This document shows positions 22,307 to 29,616 of a stretch of 29,616 nt of DNA, piece by piece (the stretch's first letter is position 1; every line of letters begins with the position of its first letter). The translations under genes were made by a program, and so were the position numbers. This DNA comes from Pelomonas sp966111775. Lineage in GTDB: Bacteria > Pseudomonadota > Gammaproteobacteria > Burkholderiales > Burkholderiaceae_C. The notes under the pieces are model-generated. The model saw nothing but the letters and a program-made list of their open reading frames with translations, was not told the origin of the DNA and searched no databases. The DNA lies in NCBI GenBank assembly GCA_966111775.1, contig CBHWBD010000045.1, positions 1 through 29,616 on the forward strand, read 5' to 3'.

Positions 22307-23683
22307 TCAGGCAGTGCGGTGCAGGGACCTGGTGGTGGGCTGCGCGGCGCGCTGGGGCGCTGGCGCCGGTGCCTGTTGGGCCCGTGCCATCGGCACCAGC
22401 AGGGTCAGCAGGGTGCCCAGCAGGCCCAGGCCCGCGAGCACGTAGAAGATCGAGTCCAGCTGCAGGCCGGCGCCGATCAGCGTGCTGCCCAGCATCGGCC
22501 CGCCGATGCCGCCCAGCCGACCGAAGCCGGCGCACCAGGCCACGCCGGCGGCGCGGACGTTGGTGCGGTAGTAGTTGGCGACAAAGCCGTAGATCAGCGT
22601 CTGCGTGCCGCTGGTGCCCAGGCCGACGACGGCGACGATGGCCAGCAGGGCGCCGAGCGGGAAACCCAGCGTCAGCAGCACCAGGGCCACGCCGCCTGTG
22701 GCGAAGCAGGCCGCCACGACGGGCTTGGGGCCGAAGCGGTCGGCCAGGCGCGAGGCGGCCAGCGCGCCGAATAGCGAACCGCCGTTGAGCACGGCCAGGA
22801 AGGACAGAGAGCCCTTGGCGTTGAAGCCGGCGCGCAGCATGACCTCCGGCAACCAGGTGTTCAGTGAATACACCAGCATCAGGCCGGTGGCGCTCATCAG
22901 GCCCAGCACCAGGGTCGGGAACAGGTAGTCGCGGCTCAGCAGGCCGGCGAAGCCGACCTGCTCGCTCCTGTCCGACGTGCCCACCCGCCGTGTCACGCTC
23001 GTGTCGGGCAGGGGGACGCCAGTCCGCACCGACAGCGCGCGGGCCTCATCCATGCGGCCGCGCGACACCAGCCAGGCGATGGATTCCGGCATCTTGAACC
23101 AGGCCAGCGGCAACAGCGTGATGGCGGGCAGGGCGCCGATCCAGAACATGCCGCGCCAGCCGATCTGCTGCATCGCCATGATGGCGATCAGGGCCGCGAG
23201 CAGGCTGCCGAGGGGGATGCCGCCGTTGGTGATGGCGTTGATGGTGTTCTTCTTGCCGGGCGGCGCGTACTCCGCTACCAGGGCCGCCGTGGTGGCCAGC
23301 AGCGCGCCTATGCCCAGGCCGGTGGCGAAGCGCAGCCAGCCGAAGGCCGCCGTCGTCGTGACCATGGCGGTGGCGGCCATGCCGACGGAGAACCAGGCGT
23401 AGGACATCAGCATGACCTTGCGGCGCCCGAGCCAGTCGCCCACCAGCCCGGCCAGCAGGGCACCGACCATCACGCCGAACAGTGCATAGCTGCCCAGCAG
23501 GCCGGCGGTCGCGGGTGTCACCTGGCCGAGGTGGGAGGGGTCGCGCAGCAGGGTGGACACCACCGCGCCGTAGACGACGAGGTCGTAGCCGTCAAAGATG
23601 AGGCCGACCATGGCCAGGGTCACGATCCAGGTCAGCGTGTGCCTGCGCCTGGCCTCGGGCGTGGATGCGGGGGTGGCGGTCAT
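22307..23683 (-). CDS. mhbT: MFS aromatic acid:H+ symporter, probably for 3-hydroxybenzoate
   Basis: A 458-residue, 12-segment transporter of the AAHS group. The TM1 signature FDGYDLVVYGAVVSTLL (with the substrate-related Asp) and the loop 2-3 motif GDWLGRRKVMLMSYAWF are present; PESIAWLVSRGR precedes the central loop, and ADRFGPKPVVAA is the second-half repeat of the loop motif. The N-terminus is cytoplasmic. The start is ATG 23683 with GGAG upstream. Substrate is inferred from the surrounding 3-hydroxybenzoate/gentisate genes; gentisate itself is an alternative. Confidence 0.86.
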   Translation of the reverse strand: MTATPASTPEARRRHTLTWIVTLAMVGLIFDGYDLVVYGAVVSTLLRDPSHLGQVTPATAGLLGSYALFGVMVGALLAGLVGDWLGRRKVMLMSYAWFSVGMAATAMVTTTAAFGWLRFATGLGIGALLATTAALVAEYAPPGKKNTINAITNGGIPLGSLLAALIAIMAMQQIGWRGMFWIGALPAITLLPLAWFKMPESIAWLVSRGRMDEARALSVRTGVPLPDTSVTRRVGTSDRSEQVGFAGLLSRDYLFPTLVLGLMSATGLMLVYSLNTWLPEVMLRAGFNAKGSLSFLAVLNGGSLFGALAASRLADRFGPKPVVAACFATGGVALVLLTLGFPLGALLAIVAVVGLGTSGTQTLIYGFVANYYRTNVRAAGVAWCAGFGRLGGIGGPMLGSTLIGAGLQLDSIFYVLAGLGLLGTLLTLLVPMARAQQAPAPAPQRAAQPTTRSLHRTA

Positions 23684-23715
23684 GTCTTGTCTCCGATGTG
23701 TTTTTGTGGGTCTCT

Positions 23716-24420
23716 TTATTCGGCGGCGCCGACGTGCAGCACGATGTCGCCGAGGCCCTCGATGCGGCCGTCGATGCGGTCGCCCGGGTTGACGGCGCCG
23801 ACGCCCTCGGGCGTGCCCGTGAAGATCAGGTCGCCGGGCTGCAGGTGATAGAAGAGGGACAGGTCGGCGATGAGCTCGGGAATGCTCCAGATCAGCTTGT
23901 CGATGTTGGACTTCTGGCGCGTCCGGCCGTTGACGGTCAGCTCGATGTCGGCGTGGCCGATGACCTGCCGTGGCATGGCCACGATCTCGGACACGACGGA
24001 CGACTGCTCGACGTCCTTGCCCAGGTCCCAGGGGCGGCCCTTGTCGCGGGCCAGCAGTTGCAGGTCGCGGCGCGTCATGTCCAGGCCGCAGGCATAGCCG
24101 TAGACGAGGGCCGGTGCGTCCGAGGCCTGCACGCGGAAGCCCGGCTTGCCGATGACGACGACGAGTTCCATCTCGTGGTGGTAGTTGTCGGTCTCGGGCG
24201 GGTAGGCCACGGTGGCGCCGGACTCGACCAGCGTTGACGGCGACTTGGTGAAGTAGAAGGGCCGCTCGATGGCCTTGTCGACGGGACGGCCCATCTCCAC
24301 GGCGTGGGCGTAGTAGTTGCGGCCGACGAAGAACAGGCGGTTGACCGGCAGACGTTGCTCGCTGCCGCGCACGGGCAGGGATTGGACCGGCGGGGGGTTC
24401 CAGAGGTAGGAGGAGGTCAT
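23716..24420 (-). CDS. nagK: Fumarylpyruvate hydrolase (FAH family)
   Basis: Hydrolyses fumarylpyruvate to fumarate and pyruvate, the last step of the gentisate pathway. It has 234 residues. FAH-fold landmarks are LFFVGRNYYAHAVEMGRP at the N-terminus (RNY-x2-H), FYFTKSPSTLV, the metal-binding HHEMELVVVIG, YGYACGLDMTRRD, and DLIFTGTPEGVGAVNPGD near the C-terminus. The start is ATG 24420, giving MTSSYLWNPP as expected for NagK-type proteins. It lies 23 bases after the dioxygenase and 32 bases before the transporter. Confidence 0.93.
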   Translation of the reverse strand: MTSSYLWNPPPVQSLPVRGSEQRLPVNRLFFVGRNYYAHAVEMGRPVDKAIERPFYFTKSPSTLVESGATVAYPPETDNYHHEMELVVVIGKPGFRVQASDAPALVYGYACGLDMTRRDLQLLARDKGRPWDLGKDVEQSSVVSEIVAMPRQVIGHADIELTVNGRTRQKSNIDKLIWSIPELIADLSLFYHLQPGDLIFTGTPEGVGAVNPGDRIDGRIEGLGDIVLHVGAAE

Positions 24421-24443
24421 GGTGGGTTTCTCGGGTTCAGGGT

Positions 24444-25484
24444 TCAGGGACGGATCTCGAAGACGCCCAGCTTCTGATGCAGCGGGGTCTCGTCGGCGAT
24501 GAACAGGAAGGCCGGCTCGGTGGCCGACGCGTTGGCGAGCGCGACCGGCGTGTAGCCCGGTGCGCAGCAGGTGTCGGCCGTCGCCAGGTGGAAGTGCTGT
24601 GCCGCGACCTGGGCCGTGGCGGCGCCTTCGATGACGTGGAACACGGCGGCCGGGCTGCGTGCGGGCAGGGCCAGGGACTGGCCCGGGCGCAGCATCAGTG
24701 CGTGGAAGCCCAGGATGTTCTGCGCATGCCCACCCGTCTCGGGGTTGGTGTAGGTGAGCTGGGCGGCCTCGGAGGCGGGCAGGATTGCCGCCAGCGATTG
24801 CAGAGCGGCCCGTGCCTCGGCCCAGGGGTAGCGCAGCATCGGGTAGGGCTTGCGGGAGCGCTCGAAGACGGGCGTGGGCACCAGGCCACCGCGTGCGTAG
24901 GCGCGCTCGCTGCGCTGCGGCGTCACGGCCTGGCGAGCGCCGTCGACGTGGTAGCTGGCCTCCAGGTAGTGGACGAGGGGCAGGTCCAGCACGTCCAGCC
25001 ACACGACGGGGTCGCTGCCCTCGTGGCCGTGCTCGTGCCATAGGCCGGTCGGCGTGAGGATGAGGTCGCCGCGCTCCATCCGGCATTGCTCGCCGTCGAC
25101 GGTGGTCCAGGCACCTTGTCCCTCGACGACCATGCGTACCGCATTGGGCGTGTGGCGGTGGGCCGGCGCCCACTCGCCGGGCAGCAGCAGCTGCATGCCG
25201 AGGTAGACGGCGGCGCTGGCCTGCATGCTGTCCGCCCCGAAGCCGGGGTTGGCCAGCACCAGCACGCGGCGCTCGGCCTTCTCGATCGGCGTCAGCTCGC
25301 CAGCGCGCAGCAGCAGCGGGCGCATCGCCTCGTAGGACCAATGCGTGGCCCGGGTGCGGGGGCGCGGCTTCTCCGGGGGCAGGAGGGCGCGCAGGCTGGG
25401 CCACAGCGGCACGAGGTTCTGGGTGGACAGGGCCATGCGGTAGTCGTCGGGCAGGTCTTCGAGGCGGCCGAGGTCGGTGCTCAT
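24444..25484 (-). CDS. Gentisate 1,2-dioxygenase (bicupin)
   Basis: Fe(II) ring-cleaving enzyme turning gentisate into maleylpyruvate. It has 346 residues and two cupin domains. The catalytic N-terminal cupin holds the iron histidines in LPGEWAPAHRHTPNAVRMVVEG and LTPTGLWHEHGHEG. The C-terminal cupin (about residues 245-340) includes LRPGQSLALPARSPAAVFHVIEG and is non-catalytic in the family. ATG 25484 overlaps the stop of the hydroxylase gene (ATGA) and has GGAG upstream. Equivalent genes elsewhere are nagI, mhbD, gtdA or sdgD, so no single symbol is preferred. Confidence 0.94.
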   Translation of the reverse strand: MSTDLGRLEDLPDDYRMALSTQNLVPLWPSLRALLPPEKPRPRTRATHWSYEAMRPLLLRAGELTPIEKAERRVLVLANPGFGADSMQASAAVYLGMQLLLPGEWAPAHRHTPNAVRMVVEGQGAWTTVDGEQCRMERGDLILTPTGLWHEHGHEGSDPVVWLDVLDLPLVHYLEASYHVDGARQAVTPQRSERAYARGGLVPTPVFERSRKPYPMLRYPWAEARAALQSLAAILPASEAAQLTYTNPETGGHAQNILGFHALMLRPGQSLALPARSPAAVFHVIEGAATAQVAAQHFHLATADTCCAPGYTPVALANASATEPAFLFIADETPLHQKLGVFEIRP

Positions 25485-26686
25485 TGCGGGGTCTCCGTGT
25501 GGTTCAGGCAGGTCTCGACGGTCCAGCCGTAGAGCCACTCCATCGCGTCGTAGAAGCGCTCGGGGCTGCGGCTCTTCCAGAGCTCGTTGCGCACCAGGCG
25601 CTCGACGCCCTTGGCATGGAATAGGCGGCCCATCTCGCGGGCGGACAGCACGACGCGGGCGGTGCGGGCGACGCGGGCTCGCTGGTAGAGGTCGAAGGCG
25701 CGGCCGTGATCGCCCGGGTGGCGGGCCAGGGCCTCGCCCAGCGTCACGGCGTCTTCCAGCGCCATGCAGGCGCCTTGCGCGAGGTATTGCAGCGTCGGGT
25801 GGGCGGCGTCGCCCAGCAGCACGGCGCGGCCGTAGGTCCACTGGGCGATGGGTTCGCGGTCGGCGGTGGCCCAACGCTTCCAGTCCCTGGGGAGGTCGAT
25901 CAGCTGGCGGGCCTTGGGGCAGATGCCGTCGAAATAGCTCTGCACCTCGGCACGGCTGCCCTCGCGCACGCTCCACTCCTCGCGCTCGCGGCTGTGGAAG
26001 GTGACGACGACGTTGTACTGCTCGCCACCGCGCAGCGGGTAGTGCACCAGGTGGCAGTTGGGGCCGACCCAGATGCTGGCGGCATTCCAGCGCAGGTCCT
26101 CGGGGAAGTCGCGGCGGTCGACGACGGCACGGTAGACGACATGGCCGGACACGCGGGCCTCGTCGCCGACGTACTGGCGCCGCACGGCCGACTTGACGCC
26201 GTCCGCGCCCACCAGCAACTGGCCGCGGTGCTTGCGGCCCTGGGCGTCGTGCACGGTGACACCCTCGTCGTCCTGCTCGACGCGCTGCACGGTGGTGCCG
26301 GTGTGGACGCGGATGCGGTCGCTGGCCTGGGCGCCTTCGAGCAGCGACTGGTGCACGTCGGCGCGGTGGATGACGGCGTAGGGGTTGCCAAAGCGCTGGC
26401 GGAAGGCTTCGCCGGTCGGGATGCGGCCGACCAGGCGCTCGTCGAGGGCGTCGTGCATGATCATCTCGTCGGTGTAGACGGCTCGGGCTCGCGCTTGTTC
26501 GCCGACGCCGAGCGCATCGAAGGCGGCGAAGGCATTGGGGCCGAGCTGGATGCCGGCGCCGATCTCGCCGAGCTGCGGGGCCTGCTCGAGCACCGTGACG
26601 TCGAAGCCCTGGCGGGTCAGGGCCAGGGCGGCGGCGATGCCGCCGATGCCGCCACCGGCGACGAGGATGGGAAGCGCCTTGTTCAT
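25481..26686 (-). CDS. mhbM: 3-hydroxybenzoate 6-hydroxylase (FAD monooxygenase)
   Basis: Flavoprotein that para-hydroxylates 3-hydroxybenzoate to gentisate using NADH and O2. It has 401 residues. The FAD-binding motifs are GGGIGGIAAALALTRQGFDV at the N-terminus, LLVGADGVKSAVR (DG motif) and VLLGDAAHPTLQYLAQGACMALED (GD motif). It resembles Rhodococcus and Klebsiella 3-hydroxybenzoate 6-hydroxylases rather than salicylate 5-hydroxylases, which are multicomponent. Start at ATG 26686, preceded by AGGAG. It is the first gene of the minus-strand operon, divergent from the LysR gene with 106 bases between. Confidence 0.88.
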   Translation of the reverse strand: MNKALPILVAGGGIGGIAAALALTRQGFDVTVLEQAPQLGEIGAGIQLGPNAFAAFDALGVGEQARARAVYTDEMIMHDALDERLVGRIPTGEAFRQRFGNPYAVIHRADVHQSLLEGAQASDRIRVHTGTTVQRVEQDDEGVTVHDAQGRKHRGQLLVGADGVKSAVRRQYVGDEARVSGHVVYRAVVDRRDFPEDLRWNAASIWVGPNCHLVHYPLRGGEQYNVVVTFHSREREEWSVREGSRAEVQSYFDGICPKARQLIDLPRDWKRWATADREPIAQWTYGRAVLLGDAAHPTLQYLAQGACMALEDAVTLGEALARHPGDHGRAFDLYQRARVARTARVVLSAREMGRLFHAKGVERLVRNELWKSRSPERFYDAMEWLYGWTVETCLNHTETPQ

Positions 26687-26733
26687 GGCTTGTCTCCTGC
26701 TGTGATGGAGGCGAGTCTGGAAGCGATGCTCTA

Positions 26734-26749
26734 TTGCGTAAAGACGCAA
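26734..26749. promoter_or_regulatory. Palindromic operator 1 in the LysR-mhbM intergenic region
   Basis: TTGCGT-AAAG-ACGCAA is a perfect 6-bp inverted repeat. It is on the mhbM side of the divergent promoter region, where LysR-type regulators usually have their activation site. It is not of the T-N11-A form, and could belong to another regulator. Confidence 0.55.
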
Positions 26750-26751
26750 GC

Positions 26752-26770
26752 CGATATACACCGCATATCG
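26752..26770. promoter_or_regulatory. LysR-type operator (T-N11-A palindrome)
   Basis: CGATAT-ACACCGC-ATATCG is a perfect 6-bp inverted repeat with the T-N11-A core of LysR-type sites, centred 32 bases before the LysR start codon and about 20 bp from operator 1. This is the usual place for the regulator's own recognition site, giving autorepression and inducer-dependent activation of the divergent operon. Confidence 0.7.
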
Positions 26771-26792
26771 TTTTTCAATAGAGGGGCGGGCA

Positions 26793-27689
26793 ATGGCCAA
26801 GCTCGATGTCGACTGGCTGAACGTGTTCATCGAGGTCTACCGCACGCAGAGCGTGTCGCGCGCGGCCGAGCACCTCGGCCTGGCCCAGGCCAATGCCAGC
26901 ATTGCTCTGAACAAGCTGCGCGCCCACTTCGACGACAAGCTCTTTGTCCGCACGGCGCGCGGCATGGAGGCCACGCCCTATGCGGTGCAGATCTATCCCG
27001 ACGTGGCGGCGGCCGTGCAGAAGCTGGCCGAATTGGCCGGTGCCCCCCGCGTGTTCGACCCGGCGACGGCCCAGCGTGTCTTCCGCATCTGCATGACGGA
27101 CATCAGCGAGATCATCGTGCTGCCGACGCTGGTGAACCATCTGCGGCAGGTGGCGCCCGGCATCGTCATCGAGGCCGAGCGCACCACCAGCGACAGCCCG
27201 CGGCGCCTGGAGGCCGGCGAGATCGACCTTGCCGTGGGCTTCATGCCGCAGCTAGAGGCGGGCTTCTACCAGCAGGTGCTGTTCCGCCAGAACTTCGTCT
27301 GCCTGGCGGCGCAGCACCACCCGCGCATCCAGGCCAAGCCGACGCGGGCGCAATTCCTGGCCGAGGGTCATATCGTCGTGACGACCTCGGGCACCGGTCA
27401 TGCCATCGTCGACAAGGTGATGGCGCAGAACGGCTACGAGCGGCGCATCCTGCTGCGCGTGCCGAGCTTTCTGGGCGTGGCGCGCCTGGTGGCGCAGACG
27501 GAGTTGCTTGTCATCGTACCGAGACGGCTCGGCGAGGCCCTGGCACAGCAGGAGAGGGTGCAGTTGCTGGAACCGCCGGTGGCGCTGCCGGCCTTCGCGG
27601 TCAAGCAGCATTGGCACGAACGCTTCCATGCCGACCCGGCCAATGCCTGGCTGCGCCAGGTCATGGCTGAACTGCTGGGGCGGCTCTGA
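26793..27689 (+). CDS. LysR-type regulator of the 3-hydroxybenzoate/gentisate operon
   Basis: A 298-residue LysR-family activator. The winged helix-turn-helix is at residues 6-65 (LNVFIEVYRTQSVSRAAEHLGLAQANASIALNKLR-type, then LFVRTARGMEATPYA). The effector domain starts near residue 95 (VFRICMTDISEIIVLPTL, then EIDLAVGFMPQL). It belongs with the NagR/DntR/NahR branch, which responds to hydroxybenzoates. GAGGGGCGGG precedes ATG 26793. Being divergent from the hydroxylase gene, with two palindromes between, it is the evident regulator. 3-Hydroxybenzoate or gentisate as inducer is inference. Confidence 0.9.
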   Translation: MAKLDVDWLNVFIEVYRTQSVSRAAEHLGLAQANASIALNKLRAHFDDKLFVRTARGMEATPYAVQIYPDVAAAVQKLAELAGAPRVFDPATAQRVFRICMTDISEIIVLPTLVNHLRQVAPGIVIEAERTTSDSPRRLEAGEIDLAVGFMPQLEAGFYQQVLFRQNFVCLAAQHHPRIQAKPTRAQFLAEGHIVVTTSGTGHAIVDKVMAQNGYERRILLRVPSFLGVARLVAQTELLVIVPRRLGEALAQQERVQLLEPPVALPAFAVKQHWHERFHADPANAWLRQVMAELLGRL

Positions 27690-27720
27690 GCGGCACCATA
27701 CGTGTGGGCTCTGCTAAGCC

Positions 27721-28047
27721 GTGGCAAGCTCCCCGGGGCTCGTGGGAAATCAAGCTCGATCGCCGCACGCCAGTCTCATGTGCAGGCGCTGCGGGCACGT
27801 GGCCTATGCAAGCCAGTCGGAAGACGAGATGGGCCAGGCGTGGATCAAGCAGCGCAAGCTGGAGCGTCGGCTAGGCGAGCACTGGCGCCGGCTTAAGAGA
27901 ATGCACTGCACGACCTATGAGCGCATCGTCGGCAGGATCATGGCTTGCGAAGAGGCGAGGGACGCGGCGCCGCTGGTGTTCGCTAAATGCTGGGAGCTGT
28001 TTCCAGCGACCGGCTGCACCCGGCCAGGATCAGGCAGCGGCGACTGA
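27721..28047 (+). pseudogene. C-terminal remnant of a zinc-ribbon protein
   Basis: A 108-residue frame opening with GTG. Residues 20-85 (MCRRCGHVAYASQSEDEMG, then KLERRLGEHW and MHCTTYERIVGRI) resemble the C-terminal half of a widespread uncharacterised proteobacterial family with the pattern CRHCxxLxYxSQxE, RKxxKIRxRLG and KGMHWRTYERL. Full members carry a preceding CPxCGRR zinc-ribbon half, which is missing here; the first 19 residues look like fortuitous coding. The fragment therefore appears to be left over from a broken mobile or accessory gene. Function of the family is unknown to me. Confidence 0.5.
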
Positions 28048-28076
28048 CCGTTATGCCGTTGCTGCTTCGAAGCGGT

Positions 28077-28367
28077 TTACCAGCCCAGCAGGAAAACAGG
28101 CAGCGCGGCGGTCGCCAATGCCAACGCCTGGGCAGCAAGAATGGTCGCCGCCTGTCGCGGCGCTGGGCTCATCCACCGATATGCGAAGACTGCAATCAGC
28201 GGAAGTTGCGCGCCCATTAATAGCTGCCACAGGTGCGCGAGGGCACCTTCATCTGCCGGCGTGCCGACCCCGTGAAACGCGATTTGCATGGCGACCAGGG
28301 CCAAGGCGGCAAGTGACATGACTACGGGAATCCAGGCACCGGGCTTTCTTCCTATCTCGATTTCCAT
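28077..28367 (-). CDS. Small membrane protein of unknown function
   Basis: A 96-residue protein, MEIEIGRKPGAWIPVVM at the N-terminus, with three hydrophobic segments (about residues 12-32, 44-62 and 71-95) separated by HGVGTPADEGALAHLWQLL and YRWMSPAPRQ. Similar short hypothetical proteins with the pattern ADEGxxAHLWQLLM occur in many proteobacteria, with no assigned role. ATG 28367 is preferred because GAGGG lies about 9 bases upstream; in-frame ATGs at 28382 and 28373 are possible alternatives. It stands alone between the zinc-ribbon remnant and a stretch without clear genes. Confidence 0.65.
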   Translation of the reverse strand: MEIEIGRKPGAWIPVVMSLAALALVAMQIAFHGVGTPADEGALAHLWQLLMGAQLPLIAVFAYRWMSPAPRQAATILAAQALALATAALPVFLLGW

Positions 28368-28383
28368 GAGCATGTCCCTCATT

Positions 28384-28836
28384 GTTCAAGAGACGCAGAC
28401 CAAGGGGCAGCAGACGCAGTGTTCACTGTACGCCGTCTCAAGACGGACGTTGCCCGCGGTGTCGATCGTCAGCAGGCGCCCGTTGCGCATGCCGAACCCT
28501 CAAACACGACGCCTCGGTCAGCGGCTCTTGAAGATGTCAAGAAGCTGGAATTGCTGCTGGCCACGATGCTCAACGAAAGGACCACAGCCTCCTTGAGCGT
28601 TCAAGTTCGACTGCGACTGCGACTGCGACTGCGACTGGACGAAGCCACTGTTCAAGCCCAGATCCCGCACCTGTCGCTTCTGCTCGATCGACTGCACGTC
28701 ACCGCCTTCACCCGAGCGCGCTCAGCCATACAGCGTCCGCGTCGCTGCGTCGGATGCCTGTGAGGCAGAGGCGGCCTCATCTGATGCGGGCGGGGACCGG
28801 TCCTGGCGCAACAATGCCTCGAAGGCCGACGCGCCG
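28384..28836. other. Stretch without a supported gene
   Basis: Several short frames cross this region (for example 28419-28763 on the plus strand) but none resembles a family I know, and none has a convincing start site. It contains the hexanucleotide repeat at 28608-28637. It precedes the truncated RES gene, so it may hold rearranged remains of that gene's N-terminus or of an antitoxin, but I could not recognise any such residue pattern. Confidence 0.4.
28608..28637 (+). repeat. CGACTG hexanucleotide tandem repeat, five copies
   Basis: Five perfect head-to-tail copies of CGACTG. In one frame this reads as alternating Leu-Arg, and since the unit is a multiple of three, copy-number change would not shift any frame. 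No surrounding gene could be supported, so it may be a neutral microsatellite. Confidence 0.9.
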
Positions 28837-29352
28837 TTGTGGTCTCCCATCAGGAAGCCATGCAGCTCTGAGTTCATCAGGCTCCGGAGCGCCGGCCGGC
28901 ACCGGGCCGGCATCTGGTACGGCGCGGCTTTGGTGGAAACGGTATGCGCCGAACTGGCCTATTGGCGCCATCGCTTCATCCTTGATTCGGCTGGCCTGGC
29001 CAAGGATGACAGCGAACTGCTGACGCTGCACACGCTTTTTCAGACCCGAATCAACGGCCGGTCGATGGACCTGACGGAAGTGCCATGGGTTGCCGGACGA
29101 GCTCAGTGGACTCACGGCGCAGACTACAGCAGAACGCAGGCGGCGGCCGCGGAAGCGCGCGTCCATGGCGTGGAGTGGATTCGCTATGAGTCGGTGCGCT
29201 GCCCTGGGACGCATTGCGCAGCAGTCCTCGGTCCGCGTGCGCTGCGGACGGCCCCACCCTACGACATGCAGGACTGGGTCTGCAAGGCAACGCGCGCTCG
29301 GGTGATCGTCACCCACATGGACGGCGCCTCAACCTTCAGTTGGGATTTCTAG
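28837..29352 (+). pseudogene. RES-domain toxin, N-terminally truncated
   Basis: RES proteins are NAD+-consuming or ADP-ribosylating toxins of type II toxin-antitoxin pairs. Similarity starts near 28885 (RSAGRHRAGIWYGAALVETVCAEL) and runs to the stop: TLFQTRINGRSMDLTEVPWV, WTHGADYSRTQAAAAEARVHG, WIRYESVRCPGTHCAAVL and MQDWVCKATRARVI. The Tyr of GIWYGA and the Glu of CAELAYW, both active-site residues in the family, are present. The N-terminal third with the conserved Arg and the usual TPFRY segment is absent, and the first 16 or so residues do not fit the family. No DUF2384-type antitoxin gene is beside it. It is probably non-functional; a distant shorter RES type cannot be excluded. Confidence 0.62.
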
Positions 29353-29388
29353 TGCTCAGGACAGCTTTTTATATCTTCTGCGCGCTCT

Positions 29389-29616
29389 TCAGTGGGTCAG
29401 GCGGTCAAGCATGTCGCGCAGCGTGACGTGGTGAACCACGCGCAATAGCCGACCCTCGATGCCGATGTTTGCAGCGCGGTCGGCCGGCGCATTCTTGGCG
29501 AGCTCTTCGTGGGCGGCCAGGATTTTTCCGAACTCCTTTTCAGCGCCGCTTGTCACCTGCTTCACGATGCGCTGTGCGATAGGTCTGGGCAAGCCGAGCA
29601 CGTCGGCGGCAGCCAG
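29389..29616 (-). CDS. Probable C-terminus of a HipA-like protein (gene continues beyond window)
   Basis: Only the last 75 residues are inside the window. They read VLGLPRPIAQRIVKQVTSGA, a helical middle (FGKILAAHEELAKNAPADRA) and RLLRVVHHVTLRDMLDRLTH at the end. An LG-x-P-x2-A-x2-IV helix followed by a C-terminal LRxIxHVxxxDMxxRL helix resembles the tails of some HipA-type kinase toxins as I remember them. The resemblance rests on the tail alone, without the kinase motifs, so it is tentative. A frame fully open to the window edge and sensible codon use support a real gene. Confidence 0.45.
   Translation of the reverse strand: MAAADVLGLPRPIAQRIVKQVTSGAEKEFGKILAAHEELAKNAPADRAANIGIEGRLLRVVHHVTLRDMLDRLTH

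Noticed and set aside
27688..27711. Imperfect hairpin GAGC...GCTC after the LysR gene as a terminator
   Set aside because: The stem is interrupted and no T-run follows.
28384..28836. Antitoxin (DUF2384-like) gene before the RES fragment
   Set aside because: Looked for in all frames; no recognisable motif found.
28722..28913. Short minus-strand frame (63 residues) overlapping the RES region
   Set aside because: No family recognised, overlaps the better-supported RES similarity; could be chance.
1..29616. CRISPR arrays, tRNA/rRNA genes, intact insertion sequences
   Set aside because: No spaced direct repeats, no cloverleaf-like segments with CCA-type ends and no transposase frames were seen on reading; a tRNAscan or IS search could still reveal something small.

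Overview
The window is about 70% GC and densely packed with overlapping start/stop codons. Gene content points to a facultatively anaerobic, nitrate-respiring betaproteobacterium of the order Burkholderiales (Rubrivivax/Leptothrix/Roseateles-like). This placement is inferred from base composition, family resemblance and a GC-rich intergenic repeat typical of that order; no rRNA or other taxonomic marker is present.

Layout. (1) 1-8060: respiratory nitrate reductase narGHJI (narG cut by the left window edge), followed without a real gap by a PpiC-type prolyl isomerase and a beta-carbonic anhydrase. (2) 8057-12494: an FNR/DNR-type box, then a tightly coupled set: DUF2249 protein, ubiU, ubiV, ubiT (oxygen-independent ubiquinone hydroxylation) and a phenylpyruvate/indolepyruvate decarboxylase. 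(3) 12491-15478: a second FNR/DNR-type box, a pair of NrdR boxes exactly 31 bp apart, and a class III ribonucleotide reductase. The large NrdD subunit stops after its zinc site, and the glycyl-radical segment is a separate 59-residue protein, followed by nrdG. (4) 15450-16232, minus strand: a DGC-domain protein and a conserved hypothetical protein. (5) 16376-21614: moaA for the molybdenum cofactor needed by NarG; a nitronate monooxygenase-like flavoprotein, nnrS and a DNR-like regulator in one run; and, convergent to them, a divergent NirD/L/G/H-like (AsnC-fold) gene with two FNR/DNR-type boxes upstream. (6) 21656-27689: a complete glutathione-dependent gentisate pathway for 3-hydroxybenzoate (3-hydroxybenzoate 6-hydroxylase, gentisate dioxygenase, fumarylpyruvate hydrolase, transporter, maleylpyruvate isomerase), divergent from a LysR regulator with two palindromic operators between them. 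(7) 27690-29616: a lower-density accessory tail with gene remnants (a zinc-ribbon protein fragment, a RES-toxin fragment, a probable HipA-like C-terminus), a small membrane protein and a hexanucleotide tandem repeat.

How it fits together. Regions 1-5 read as one anaerobic-life block: nitrate respiration, the Mo cofactor step, quinone synthesis without O2, deoxynucleotide synthesis without O2, NO tolerance, and a regulator whose presumed TTGA-N6-TCAA targets recur in front of at least three transcription units. The gentisate block is an aerobic aromatic-degradation module that happens to adjoin it. The strongest candidate for something under-described is the split class III ribonucleotide reductase, with its glycyl radical on a separate mini-protein and an apparent dual DNR/NrdR promoter.
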